Source of the DNA: Bellilinea sp034411135
GTDB taxonomy: Bacteria > Chloroflexota > Anaerolineae > Anaerolineales > Anaerolineaceae
NCBI GenBank assembly: GCA_034411135.1
Contig: DAOUMN010000020.1
Location: forward strand, 62,001-126,000
DNA length: 64,000 nt
Direction: 5' to 3'
Position 1 is the first letter of the stretch; the number at the start of each line of letters is the position of its first letter. Below, one piece after another: positions 1 to 7,289 of the stretch. Below the pieces are notes generated by a model. The model was given only the letters and a program-made list of their open reading frames with translations, was not told the DNA's origin and searched no databases. A program made the translations under genes and the position numbers.

Positions 1-567
1 CCCCTCCACCAGTGGGCGCAGCGTGCTTTCCCCCGGCACATTGAGGGTGGCGTTCTGCCCCGGTCCAATACTGCGCTGCAACACGCCACTATCGCCGTTA
101 TAAGTCAGGCTGGTGGCATAATCGGCGGGGAACGGCTGGGTGTGAATCTGGTAACCGGCAAAGATGTACTCCCCTTTGTGATTGGTATTGCCAACCTGAA
201 CTACCTGAGCAATGATCGAGTCGATCTCGGTTGCCAGTGAACTGTCACGCTCTTCCCTGCCCATTGTGTCACTCAGCCCGCGTGTGACCAGCCCAATCGC
301 GCGCAGGGTGGCGGTTTCCAGTTGGCTCAGACTGAAATCGGTGGCATCCATCCATTCGCGCGCCAGGTCGGTGGTGTTACGGTAGGCTTGCAGGTTGATC
401 AGGGTCGAGCGCATCGATAAACTTTGCGAAGTGGCAACCGGATCATCCGATGGGGCAAGGTTCTGCTTGCCCGCGGCAATTTTGCTCTGCAGGCGGGCAA
501 TGCTGTCCATGTTGCTCGCCATGTGTTGAATTGCGTTATTGACCATGCCCTGATGAGTTACGCGCAT
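1..567 (-). CDS. flgL: Flagellar hook-associated protein 3 (FlgL), 3' end outside the window
   Basis: The reading frame stays open from an ATG at 567 to the window edge (189 codons, N-terminal part only). The protein begins MRVTHQGMVNNAIQHM and continues with a flagellin-like N-terminal helix containing LQSKIAAGKQ and PSDDPVA, the D0/D1 signature shared by FlgL and flagellin. FlgL forms the junction between hook and filament outside the cell and is exported by the flagellar type III apparatus. It lies 19 bases after flgK, the usual flgK-flgL order, and so belongs to the late module behind the sigma-28 promoter. A flagellin identity is less likely because of the flgK neighbour. The C-terminal D0 helix is not visible. 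Confidence 0.88.
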   Translation of the reverse strand, partial: MRVTHQGMVNNAIQHMASNMDSIARLQSKIAAGKQNLAPSDDPVATSQSLSMRSTLINLQAYRNTTDLAREWMDATDFSLSQLETATLRAIGLVTRGLSDTMGREERDSSLATEIDSIIAQVVQVGNTNHKGEYIFAGYQIHTQPFPADYATSLTYNGDSGVLQRSIGPGQNATLNVPGESTLRPLVEG

Positions 568-586
568 TTGCCTGCCTGCCTTTCTT

Positions 587-1996
587 TTACCGTCCAACGA
601 CACCCATACCATTGATAATCCGGTCCATCATCTCGTCATACGCGGTCAATACCCGCGCTGCCGCCTGGTAAGCGCGCTGCGCCTTCGCCAGGTTGGCGGC
701 TTCTTCATCCAGCGAAACACCGCCCACCGATTCACGCTGGTCATTGAGCGCTTTCGCCACCAAACCGTGGGTGGTACTGTTCTGCGTGGCATTGCGAGTC
801 ATCACCCCAAATGCTGTAACCTGACCGTTGTAAAAATCATTCAGGGTGGCGTTGCCCACGCCGGCAAAGCGTTGGTTTCGCAGTGCGGCGATGGTGCTGG
901 CAAGCGCGTTGTTACCCGGCTGACCGGCTGCATCGGCTGTTGCCAGGCTGGCAGCGTCCACCACACTGTTCAAGCGCATACTGGACGCATCCGTGCCCAG
1001 AAAGAGCGGCAGCCCGTTGGCATTGTTCAAGCCGTAGCCGCTGCTGTGCAGCGCATTGACCTGCGCCATCAACTCACCCGCCAGCTGGTTCAATCCGCTG
1101 ATCTGACCGGGAATGACCGAATCGCGTACCTCCAGAATGCCCTTCAACGAGCCGTTGGGCAAATTGACCAGCTGAGGCGGGACGTCGTTCTTCCAGACCA
1201 CCTCCACCATTGGGGTATCCCCCACCTTGGGCTGGGTGGTCAGGTGCAGAGCTTCCACCCCAACCACCAGGACGTGACCACCAATCGAGACCAGCGCTTC
1301 GCCGTTCTTGCCAATGTGCGATACTGCTCCGCTTAACTCAGCCAGCCGGTCGAGCAGTACGTCACGCCGATCGAACAGATCGTTAGGCTGCTCGCCCACC
1401 GACAGAACGCGCGAAATCTCGCGATTCAGGCGGGCGACTTCGTCGGCATAGGAATTGATCTGCTCCACCTGGCTGACAACCGCCTGATTCTGGTCGCCAC
1501 GAATTTGTTGCAATTGATTCCAGCGGCGGTTGAAACTTTCCGCCAGCACACGGGCATCATCCAGCAGGCTAATCCGCTGGCTGAGGTTGGCTGGATCGCT
1601 AGCCAGGTTTTGCCAACCGTTCCAAAACTGGTCGAGCCGGGTGAGCAAACCATCCTGCGAGGTTTCCGCCAGGGTCGCTTCGATCTGGAGGAGGATATCC
1701 CGCCGTGTTTCCCAGTACTTGGCGCCGGATGAGACGCTGCGGTAGCGCCCGTCGAAAAATTCCAGGTTGAAGCGCTGGATCTGAGCCACCTTGACCCCGC
1801 CGCCGCGCATCCCCGCCCCCATCCCGTTGTGCGCCGCCAGGATCGGCGAGGGCACTGTGGTTTCGAGCAGCGCCGATTGCCGCCTATATCCAGGCGTATT
1901 GGCGTTGGCGACATTGTGTTCAATGATCTCGATCGTCTGCGCATGCGCCAGAACTGCCTGGAGTGCGATATGGATGCCAGAAGATATACCGGGCAT
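587..1996 (-). CDS. flgK: Flagellar hook-associated protein 1 (FlgK)
   Basis: The 469-residue product is the first hook-filament junction protein. The N-terminus (MPGISSGIHIALQAVLA) leads into the rod/hook motif NVANANTPGYRRQ, and the C-terminus has the matching helix (LDEEAANLAKAQRAYQAAARVL). In between is the FlgK-type DQFWNGWQNLASDP segment. I chose the ATG at 1996 because GAGGAG lies 7 bases upstream and the N-terminal helix starts there; longer in-frame extensions have no family match. It follows flgN by 10 bases, fitting translation together with its export chaperone. The length is a little short of enterobacterial FlgK (about 550), as in many Gram-positives. Confidence 0.95.
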   Translation of the reverse strand: MPGISSGIHIALQAVLAHAQTIEIIEHNVANANTPGYRRQSALLETTVPSPILAAHNGMGAGMRGGGVKVAQIQRFNLEFFDGRYRSVSSGAKYWETRRDILLQIEATLAETSQDGLLTRLDQFWNGWQNLASDPANLSQRISLLDDARVLAESFNRRWNQLQQIRGDQNQAVVSQVEQINSYADEVARLNREISRVLSVGEQPNDLFDRRDVLLDRLAELSGAVSHIGKNGEALVSIGGHVLVVGVEALHLTTQPKVGDTPMVEVVWKNDVPPQLVNLPNGSLKGILEVRDSVIPGQISGLNQLAGELMAQVNALHSSGYGLNNANGLPLFLGTDASSMRLNSVVDAASLATADAAGQPGNNALASTIAALRNQRFAGVGNATLNDFYNGQVTAFGVMTRNATQNSTTHGLVAKALNDQRESVGGVSLDEEAANLAKAQRAYQAAARVLTAYDEMMDRIINGMGVVGR

Positions 1997-2006
1997 AATG
2001 ATCTCC

Positions 2007-2525
2007 TCAGGCTCGGTATTCCATACCCCAGTTAGCCACCTCGACCGCCGGGCGCATTGCCAGCGGCGGGCGGTAACCCGCATCGGGTTGGACAACACCA
2101 ACCAAAAATACCTGCGCTGCGCGCAGCCAGTCCAGGCGGGTGCAAGCCAGCGCCTGGTTGTAATCATTCAACTCGCGCGCCCGAATCGCCAGAGTGGTGA
2201 TACCCTCCGCCAGGCGGGAAACACGCCGCGAGATGGGTGCATCCAGGTGGGGCAGCAGTTCTTCGATGGACGTTTCCGATGAGACCAGCCCGCACTCAAG
2301 CGACAGTTTTTGCACCACACTGCGGCGGTTATCTTCCATCACTCCCAGGCGGTCTAGCAGGGCTTCCTTTTCTTCGACCACCTGCATCAACTCATCGCTG
2401 TTGTTGAGCAGCGCTTCACGCTCGGTGAGGGTCAGCTCGATGACCTGCTGCACTTCGCGAAATTGTGAAACCAGAACCTCTTCCAGCTCAATAACATATT
2501 CGGTGAAAATATCGTGATTTACCAT
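2007..2525 (-). CDS. flgN: FlgN-like flagellar export chaperone
   Basis: A 172-residue, mostly helical protein. Residues 8-70 (EYVIELEEVL...EREALL...EEKEALLDRL) form the long amphipathic coiled coil typical of FlgN, which keeps FlgK and FlgL unfolded in the cytoplasm before export. I chose the ATG at 2525 because AGGAGA precedes it by 4 bases; a TTG six codons earlier is less likely. It sits between flgM and flgK, its classic position. Sequence conservation in this family is weak, so the call rests on helical pattern plus context. Confidence 0.8.
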   Translation of the reverse strand: MVNHDIFTEYVIELEEVLVSQFREVQQVIELTLTEREALLNNSDELMQVVEEKEALLDRLGVMEDNRRSVVQKLSLECGLVSSETSIEELLPHLDAPISRRVSRLAEGITTLAIRARELNDYNQALACTRLDWLRAAQVFLVGVVQPDAGYRPPLAMRPAVEVANWGMEYRA

Positions 2526-2549
2526 ACCGTCTCCTGGAATCAATAAGAA

Positions 2550-2846
2550 TCAGGGTTGAAAATACGCCCGCGCTGCCAGTTTGCGCGCGATCTCCTCCAC
2601 CTGGATGGTGTAATCGCCACTTTCAACCCGCTGACGGATTTGCGCCAGGCGTTCGCTTTCCACTTCCGGCGCGCTGTCAGTAGCCGAGCGGGCTTTTGCC
2701 AGCAGCCGGGCATCTGCCGAGAGAGCCACACTGTCGCGGTTGTGCATGCTGGCGTTCAGCTCTGCGGCAGGTTTGCGCTCCATGCGCTGGGCAGGGTCGG
2801 CGCCCTGGGGGGCAAGGGGAGAAATGCCGTTGTTTTCGATCTTCAT
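2550..2846 (-). CDS. flgM: Anti-sigma-28 factor FlgM
   Basis: A 98-residue protein whose C-terminal third (IRQRVESGDYTIQVEEIARK) matches the sigma-28 binding helix region of FlgM. The N-terminal half is low complexity and probably disordered, as expected for an anti-sigma factor that is secreted unfolded. It binds FliA in the cytoplasm and is exported once hook and basal body are complete, which frees FliA. It is the first gene after the sigma-28 promoter at 2897-2923, so FliA would drive its own inhibitor in the usual feedback loop. The gene is followed after 24 bases by flgN. Confidence 0.9.
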   Translation of the reverse strand: MKIENNGISPLAPQGADPAQRMERKPAAELNASMHNRDSVALSADARLLAKARSATDSAPEVESERLAQIRQRVESGDYTIQVEEIARKLAARAYFQP

Positions 2847-2896
2847 GATGCGTACCTCGTTTGAACCTCGGTCGGCTGATAAATCACGTGTTTACA

Positions 2897-2923
2897 GTAT
2901 CGGCTGTTGGCTCGAAAACTTTA
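2897..2923 (-). promoter_or_regulatory. Sigma-28 (FliA) promoter of flgM-flgN-flgK-flgL
   Basis: Read on the minus strand, the site is TAAAGTTT, 11 bases, then GCCGATAC, which differs from the bacterial sigma-28 consensus (TAAAGTTT-N11-GCCGATAA) only at the last base. Its -35 box overlaps the stop codon of the upstream rod gene, and transcription would start about 45 bases before the flgM ATG. A fliA gene lies 2 kb upstream on the same strand. It is the only match of this quality I saw in the cluster. Confidence 0.88.
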
Positions 2924-3661
2924 CCCCTTGCGCAGGGTAAGTGCTTGCGCGATCATCGTGTCGGTCTGTTGAAAGGTGCGCACCGACATCTGGAATGCGC
3001 GTTGCAAGGACATCAGGCGAGTCATCTCGGTGGACAGGTCTACATTGGATTGTTCGACGGCGTGCGCCGCAACCACACCAAAGTTCCCACTGCCCGGCGC
3101 ACCCACCTGTGCGGCGCCCGAGGCGTCACTGACCAGCCAGACATTGTTGCCGTGGTTGATCAGACCGCCCGGGTTGACGAAACGCGCCAGTGAAACCTGC
3201 CCAGCGATAACACGCTGCCCGTTCTGCAGGGTGGCTTGCACGCTGCCATCCGGCAGGATATAGACATCGGTCGTCCCATCCGGAATCTGCCCGTTCCAGA
3301 TCAGGCGGTAACCACTGGCAGTTACCAGCTGGCGGCTGGCATCCAGCAGGAACTGCCCATCGCGGGTATAACCGGTTGTGCCGTCAGGCAAACGCACCTG
3401 GAAAAATCCGTCGCCCTGAATCGCCCAGTCGAGCGGGTTGGTGGAATTTTTCAACGCTCCCTGAAACATCAATCCCTGTGTACTTGCCAGGGTGACGCCT
3501 TCCAGCGTGCGCTGGTAGAGCAATTCCTGAAAATTGGAGCGGCTGGCTTTGAACCCGGCAGTGTTCATATTCGCCAGGTTATTGGAAACCACATCCAGAT
3601 CCATCAGGCGGCTGAGTATGTCCTGCCGCGATATAGAAAGGGTATGGAACAATGATGACAT
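2921..3661 (-). CDS. flgG: Flagellar basal-body rod protein, FlgG/FlgF family (distal copy)
   Basis: A 246-residue rod/hook family protein. The N-terminus carries the family signature NNLANMNTAGFKASR (about residues 28-42). The middle has NPLDWAIQGDGFFQV and YTRDGQF, and the C-terminus ends with a helix (QSNVDLSTEMTRLMSLQRAF) that packs with the N-terminal one. Such proteins polymerise as the rod across the envelope after type III export. It lies 15 bases after a paralogous rod gene, the flgF-flgG (or Bacillus flhO-flhP) arrangement. Which of the two is the true distal rod FlgG cannot be settled by eye. Confidence 0.9.
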   Translation of the reverse strand: MSSLFHTLSISRQDILSRLMDLDVVSNNLANMNTAGFKASRSNFQELLYQRTLEGVTLASTQGLMFQGALKNSTNPLDWAIQGDGFFQVRLPDGTTGYTRDGQFLLDASRQLVTASGYRLIWNGQIPDGTTDVYILPDGSVQATLQNGQRVIAGQVSLARFVNPGGLINHGNNVWLVSDASGAAQVGAPGSGNFGVVAAHAVEQSNVDLSTEMTRLMSLQRAFQMSVRTFQQTDTMIAQALTLRKG

Positions 3662-3676
3662 GCTCTGCCTCCGGTA

Positions 3677-4438
3677 TTAACCAATGCGTCCCAGTGATGC
3701 GATCGTCTTGCCCAGCAATTCATCCTGGTTTTGAACCATCTTCAATGCTGCCTCGTAAGCCCGCCCAACCTCGACCAGCTGGGTCATCAACTGGGTCGGG
3801 TTGGCATTCGACATTTCCAGTGCACCTTGCACCACGCGCACCTCGCCCTGCGCGGTGGACTGTGCCGGACCAATGTACAGGTTGCCTTCACTGCGCTCCA
3901 ACTCCGCCCGCGGGTCGGCAAACCGCGCCAATCCAAGCCGCGCCACCTGGGCACCGTTGACCATCAACGTCCCGTTCGGGGTGACTGCCAGCGCGCCATC
4001 CGGCAGACGAATCGGCTGCCCTCCCTCGTTGAGCACAAAGTGACCGTCCACAGTAACCAGGTTGTTCTGCGCATCGCGGATGAAGCGCCCGTCGCGAGTG
4101 TAACGGATGCCATCCGGCGTGCGCACGCGGAAAAATCCCTCGCCTTCAATGGCAAAATCCAGCGGGTTCTGGGTGACCTGCAAACCGCCCTGGGTAAAAT
4201 CGGTCGTCTGTTCACTCATCTGGGTTCCCAGCCCAAGCAGCCCAACGTAATCCAGCTGGCGGTTTTGCAAGAGGTTGCCAGGTGAATAGAGTACCGGCGT
4301 GCGCAGCCAGTCCTGCGCCACCGTCAACGCCTGCTTGAAGCCAGGAGTCTCGATATTTGCCACGTTATGCGCCAGCACTTGCTGACGAGCAGCGTTCATG
4401 ATCATCGCCGAGACTGCCGAATACATGCCTTTTATCAT
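3677..4438 (-). CDS. flgF: Flagellar basal-body rod protein, FlgF/FlgG family (proximal copy)
   Basis: A 253-residue paralogue of the next gene, with HNVANIETPGFKQ near the N-terminus, NPLDFAIEGEGFFRV and YTRDGRF in the middle, and a C-terminal helix with MTQLVEVGRAYEAALKM. I placed the start at the ATG at 4438 because its ATGA overlaps the stop of the preceding gene and GGAGG lies 9 bases upstream; an ATG three codons earlier sits too close to that site. Overlap suggests translational coupling. The protein should be a rod subunit; FlgF and FlgG are hard to separate here. Confidence 0.88.
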   Translation of the reverse strand: MIKGMYSAVSAMIMNAARQQVLAHNVANIETPGFKQALTVAQDWLRTPVLYSPGNLLQNRQLDYVGLLGLGTQMSEQTTDFTQGGLQVTQNPLDFAIEGEGFFRVRTPDGIRYTRDGRFIRDAQNNLVTVDGHFVLNEGGQPIRLPDGALAVTPNGTLMVNGAQVARLGLARFADPRAELERSEGNLYIGPAQSTAQGEVRVVQGALEMSNANPTQLMTQLVEVGRAYEAALKMVQNQDELLGKTIASLGRIG

Positions 4439-4875
4439 CGCATCCATCCTCCATTTTGGGCACCGCTGCGCTGCTGTACATTCAATATCAGGCGGACTTC
4501 CTCACGGGTCATACCCATCTGGCGAGCGATTTCCACCTCCGACATTTCCGCGCCTGCCATGGCGGTGACCATGCGGTTGCGTTCGAGTGGGTCAACCGCC
4601 AACTTGGGCGGGGTGGGCGCCGCCGGTCGTGACTGGGACAGTTCCAGCAGCTGCTGGAAGTCCGCTTGTCCAAGAATCCCCCCCACTGGGCTGGTATTGA
4701 CAGGAATAGCAGCCGGTTCGGCTTTTTTTGCGCTTTGCACCAGAATGCGCATTTCTTCCATTACCGGATTGAGCTTTTCTGCCTGTGCCTGGCGGCCCTT
4801 AACCAGCGCGGTCTCGCGCATCAACTGCAGCAGGGTAAAGGTATCGTCAAGGGAGATTTTGGGAATGTTACTCAT
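4435..4875 (-). CDS. SwrB-like / DUF6115-type protein encoded after fliA
   Basis: A 146-residue protein of uncertain function. The N-terminal half (residues 1-60) is helical and charged, the middle is Pro/Ala rich, and the C-terminal 45 residues (MSEVEIARQMGMTREEVRLIL) look like a small helix-turn-helix. That tail resembles the end of proteins coded directly after fliA/sigD in other bacteria, such as Bacillus SwrB, which promotes flagellar assembly; the match is by memory of pattern and position only. Unlike SwrB, no N-terminal membrane helix is visible. It overlaps fliA by 8 bases and the rod gene by 4, so all three are probably translated together. Confidence 0.5.
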   Translation of the reverse strand: MSNIPKISLDDTFTLLQLMRETALVKGRQAQAEKLNPVMEEMRILVQSAKKAEPAAIPVNTSPVGGILGQADFQQLLELSQSRPAAPTPPKLAVDPLERNRMVTAMAGAEMSEVEIARQMGMTREEVRLILNVQQRSGAQNGGWMR

Positions 4876-5620
4876 GTTTCATCACCACCTTGAGGTTAAC
4901 CAACGCGCGGGCATGCAACTGACACACGCGCGATTCGGAAATGCCCAGTACTTTACCAATTTCCTTGAAATTCAACTCGTCGTGATAATAAAGCGATAGC
5001 ACCAATTGTTCGCGCTCCGGCAGGCGGCGGATTGCCCCCGCCAGTTCACTGCGCAGGTCATCTTCCAGCGACATTTGCTGCGGGTCGGGCTGGTTTTCAT
5101 CACCCAGCCGGTCATGCAAATCGCTTTCCTCCTCGTCCCGCTCGCTGGTTGCATCCAGCGAGAGCAGGAAACGATTCGAGTCCACCAAACCGCGCTGCAC
5201 CGTCTCGATATCCGTCTTAAGGTAAGCGGCTATTTCCTCATCGGTCGGTTCGCGGTGGTGTTCGAGCCACAGTACTTCGATCGCCTTCTGCACGGCACGC
5301 ACGCGCTGGCGGGCAGTGCGACTCATCCAGTCCACCGCGCGCAGGTAATCCAACACCTTGCCGCGAATCCGCACTGCGGCATATGTACTGAAACGCGCTC
5401 CGTAGGATGGATCGTAACGATCGACGGCTTCAATCAAACCCAGCAGCCCCTGATGCAGCAGGTCCTCGTACTCGCTACCCAACTCAGGTGTGATTCCCAA
5501 CCGGCTGAGCAAGTAGCGCACCAGCGGCACCGACTGCAGCACCAACTGCTCGCGGGCTTCGGGAGTGCGCGTTGCCAGAAAGGTATCCAGCGCGGTTGCG
5601 GAAATCTCCTGCACAGCCAT
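4868..5620 (-). CDS. fliA: RNA polymerase sigma-28 factor FliA
   Basis: A 250-residue sigma-70 family protein of FliA type. Region 2 is clear (EYEDLLHQGLLGLIEAVDRYDP, then FSTYAAVRIRGKVLDYLR, the promoter-melting part), followed by region 3 (EPTDEEIAAYL) and region 4 with its helix-turn-helix (LNFKEIGKVLGISESRVCQLH). The motif DWMSRTARQRVR after region 2.4 is typical of FliA. It directs transcription of late flagellar genes; the flgM promoter in this window is a probable target. Its ATG lies 6 bases after the upstream membrane-protein gene. Confidence 0.95.
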   Translation of the reverse strand: MAVQEISATALDTFLATRTPEAREQLVLQSVPLVRYLLSRLGITPELGSEYEDLLHQGLLGLIEAVDRYDPSYGARFSTYAAVRIRGKVLDYLRAVDWMSRTARQRVRAVQKAIEVLWLEHHREPTDEEIAAYLKTDIETVQRGLVDSNRFLLSLDATSERDEEESDLHDRLGDENQPDPQQMSLEDDLRSELAGAIRRLPEREQLVLSLYYHDELNFKEIGKVLGISESRVCQLHARALVNLKVVMKHE

Positions 5621-5626
5621 GGCTTA

Positions 5627-6010
5627 TCAGCCTTCCTGCTCCGTTTCACCGCCTGACGACGGGTCACTGGATTGAGACGGGTTCGAAGGGCGGTTTACAC
5701 TGCGCTGCCCAGCTGCGCGCGTGGTCAGCACACTGGAAGACACCTGGTAGGATAGCAGCCACAACACGCTGCCCAGGGCAAGCACCCCCACCAGCCCACG
5801 CAGGAAAATATCCACCAGGCTAGCGCCGGAGAGGTAGGAGAAGAACACGATCAGCAGGGAGACCAGCACCAGCAGCAAGCCAGAAAAAGAAAACACAACC
5901 TCGATGAAGAAGGGCAGCGGAGCGGGTTCCCCTTTTCCGACAAGCGCCGGGTTTTCTCCTTTACCGCTGTGCGGTTCTTGTAAAGACTTCGCCTCGGTTT
6001 TCTTTGCCAT
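5627..6010 (-). CDS. Small membrane protein between flhF and fliA, function unknown
   Basis: A 127-residue protein I do not recognise. A charged Lys/Glu-rich N-terminus (about 32 residues) is followed by two hydrophobic segments, about residues 36-60 (VVFSFSGLLLVLVSLLIVFF) and 70-92, and a Ser/Pro/Gln-rich hydrophilic tail. Its start overlaps the flhF stop by one base (TAATG), so it is probably coupled to flhF translation. In many bacteria this position holds flhG, the MinD-like partner of FlhF; this protein has no ATPase motif and cannot do that job. A role at the flagellar pole or export gate is a guess from position. Confidence 0.72.
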   Translation of the reverse strand: MAKKTEAKSLQEPHSGKGENPALVGKGEPAPLPFFIEVVFSFSGLLLVLVSLLIVFFSYLSGASLVDIFLRGLVGVLALGSVLWLLSYQVSSSVLTTRAAGQRSVNRPSNPSQSSDPSSGGETEQEG

Positions 6011-7272
6011 TATTCTTTATCCCATCCTTTTCCGAACAATGCCGCCGCCAGGCGGGATGCCGAAGCAGCCTGAAAGCACCCGGCGGTTTCCTTACCGTAA
6101 CTGAAATAACGGATCGGCTGTACGCTGCGCCGTCCAAAGTTGTAAATACTGCCAAACGAGGTCGTTTCGTCCATGCGGGTAAAGACTACGCCATTGAGGT
6201 GAAAGACGCCCAGCGCCGCGCTGATCTGGTTCAGGTCGCTTTCGCGGGTCAACGCCGAGGCAGCCAGCAGAGTGGTGCGCTGCGGGATCTCGCTCAATAT
6301 ATCGCCCAGTTCAACCAGCTGCTCTTCGCGGCAGGGGTTAAACCCGGCAGTATCGACCAGGAAGACGTCGGTTTCACTCATCTCCGCAGCGATAACGCGC
6401 ACATCCTGCCGGTTATAGACCAGCCGCAACGGGATTCCCAGCGCATCCGTGTAGGCGCGCGCCTCAGCAATAGCACCGGTACGCACCGTGTCCGCGCATA
6501 CCCAGGTGACCTTCTTGCCAAGGTGCTGGCTGTAAAGCAGCGCCAGTTTAGCGGTGGTGCTGGTTTTGCCGCTCCCACTGGCACCCACCAGACACACCCA
6601 GCGATTGGGGATGCGCAATGCGCCCGGAGCAGGCATGTGCAGCTCGGCTGCCAACACTTCCTGAACATAGCGACGCGTCAGGCTGGCGTCCTTGAGCAGC
6701 GCAGCTCCCATGGTCTGATTCAGGCGGTAAAGAATGCGCTCCAGGAACGCCGCTTCCACCCCCTGCCCCAGCAGGCGCTGCTCGACTGCCTGCAGCGAGA
6801 TGGGCAGAGATGCAGCAGTGGTTTTTTCCACTGCGGGCGTCGGGTCGATTGGATTGTCTTTCACCGGTACGGCAGCCGATGAGGCTATCTTGCGCGTCGA
6901 TTCGATCTCCGCCCGGCTGATGTGGGTTGGCTGCCAGCGCTGTGCTTTCGCCGGAGCAATCTTCTCGCCCGGCGGGAACGCCGGCTGCCCGCCAACCCAC
7001 TCGATTTTTGGCGATTCCTCGGCAAATTCCACCCGTGCCCCGTCCGCGCTGCGGCGCAGCACAGTCGAGCGAACATTCTCCGGTTGAGCAGTGGTTTGAG
7101 ACCCCACAGGCGGAGCAGCCACCACCTCGACGCCTTTTTTGCCCCACACGTTCCACACCGGTCCCAGCGGTATTTCACGCGCCGAAAGAACAATTGCCTC
7201 GGGTCCCAGTTCCTGCTGGATGCGCTGCAGCGCTTCGAACATGGTGTCACATTGGTAGGTTTTGGTTTCCAT
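6010..7272 (-). CDS. flhF: Flagellar SRP-like GTPase FlhF
   Basis: A 420-residue SRP-family GTPase. Residues 1-30 (TMFEALQRIQQELGPEAIVLSARE) are the characteristic FlhF N-terminus. A variable B domain follows, then the N-G domain with Walker A GASGSGKT at about 230-237, DTVRTGAIAEA (the SRP-type insertion region), DTAG, and the guanine-specificity motif TRMDE (usually TKLDE). FlhF sets flagellar number and place with FlhG in most bacteria. The gene lies 17 bases after flhA, the common order. No flhG is found next to it. Confidence 0.93.
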   Translation of the reverse strand: METKTYQCDTMFEALQRIQQELGPEAIVLSAREIPLGPVWNVWGKKGVEVVAAPPVGSQTTAQPENVRSTVLRRSADGARVEFAEESPKIEWVGGQPAFPPGEKIAPAKAQRWQPTHISRAEIESTRKIASSAAVPVKDNPIDPTPAVEKTTAASLPISLQAVEQRLLGQGVEAAFLERILYRLNQTMGAALLKDASLTRRYVQEVLAAELHMPAPGALRIPNRWVCLVGASGSGKTSTTAKLALLYSQHLGKKVTWVCADTVRTGAIAEARAYTDALGIPLRLVYNRQDVRVIAAEMSETDVFLVDTAGFNPCREEQLVELGDILSEIPQRTTLLAASALTRESDLNQISAALGVFHLNGVVFTRMDETTSFGSIYNFGRRSVQPIRYFSYGKETAGCFQAASASRLAAALFGKGWDKE

Positions 7273-7289
7273 AACTGCCTCTCAACCGT

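Noticed and set aside
767..1336. Long open frame (189 codons) on the plus strand inside flgK
   Set aside because: It is antisense to a clear flgK, has no family motif and no ribosome site; typical shadow frame in G+C-rich DNA.
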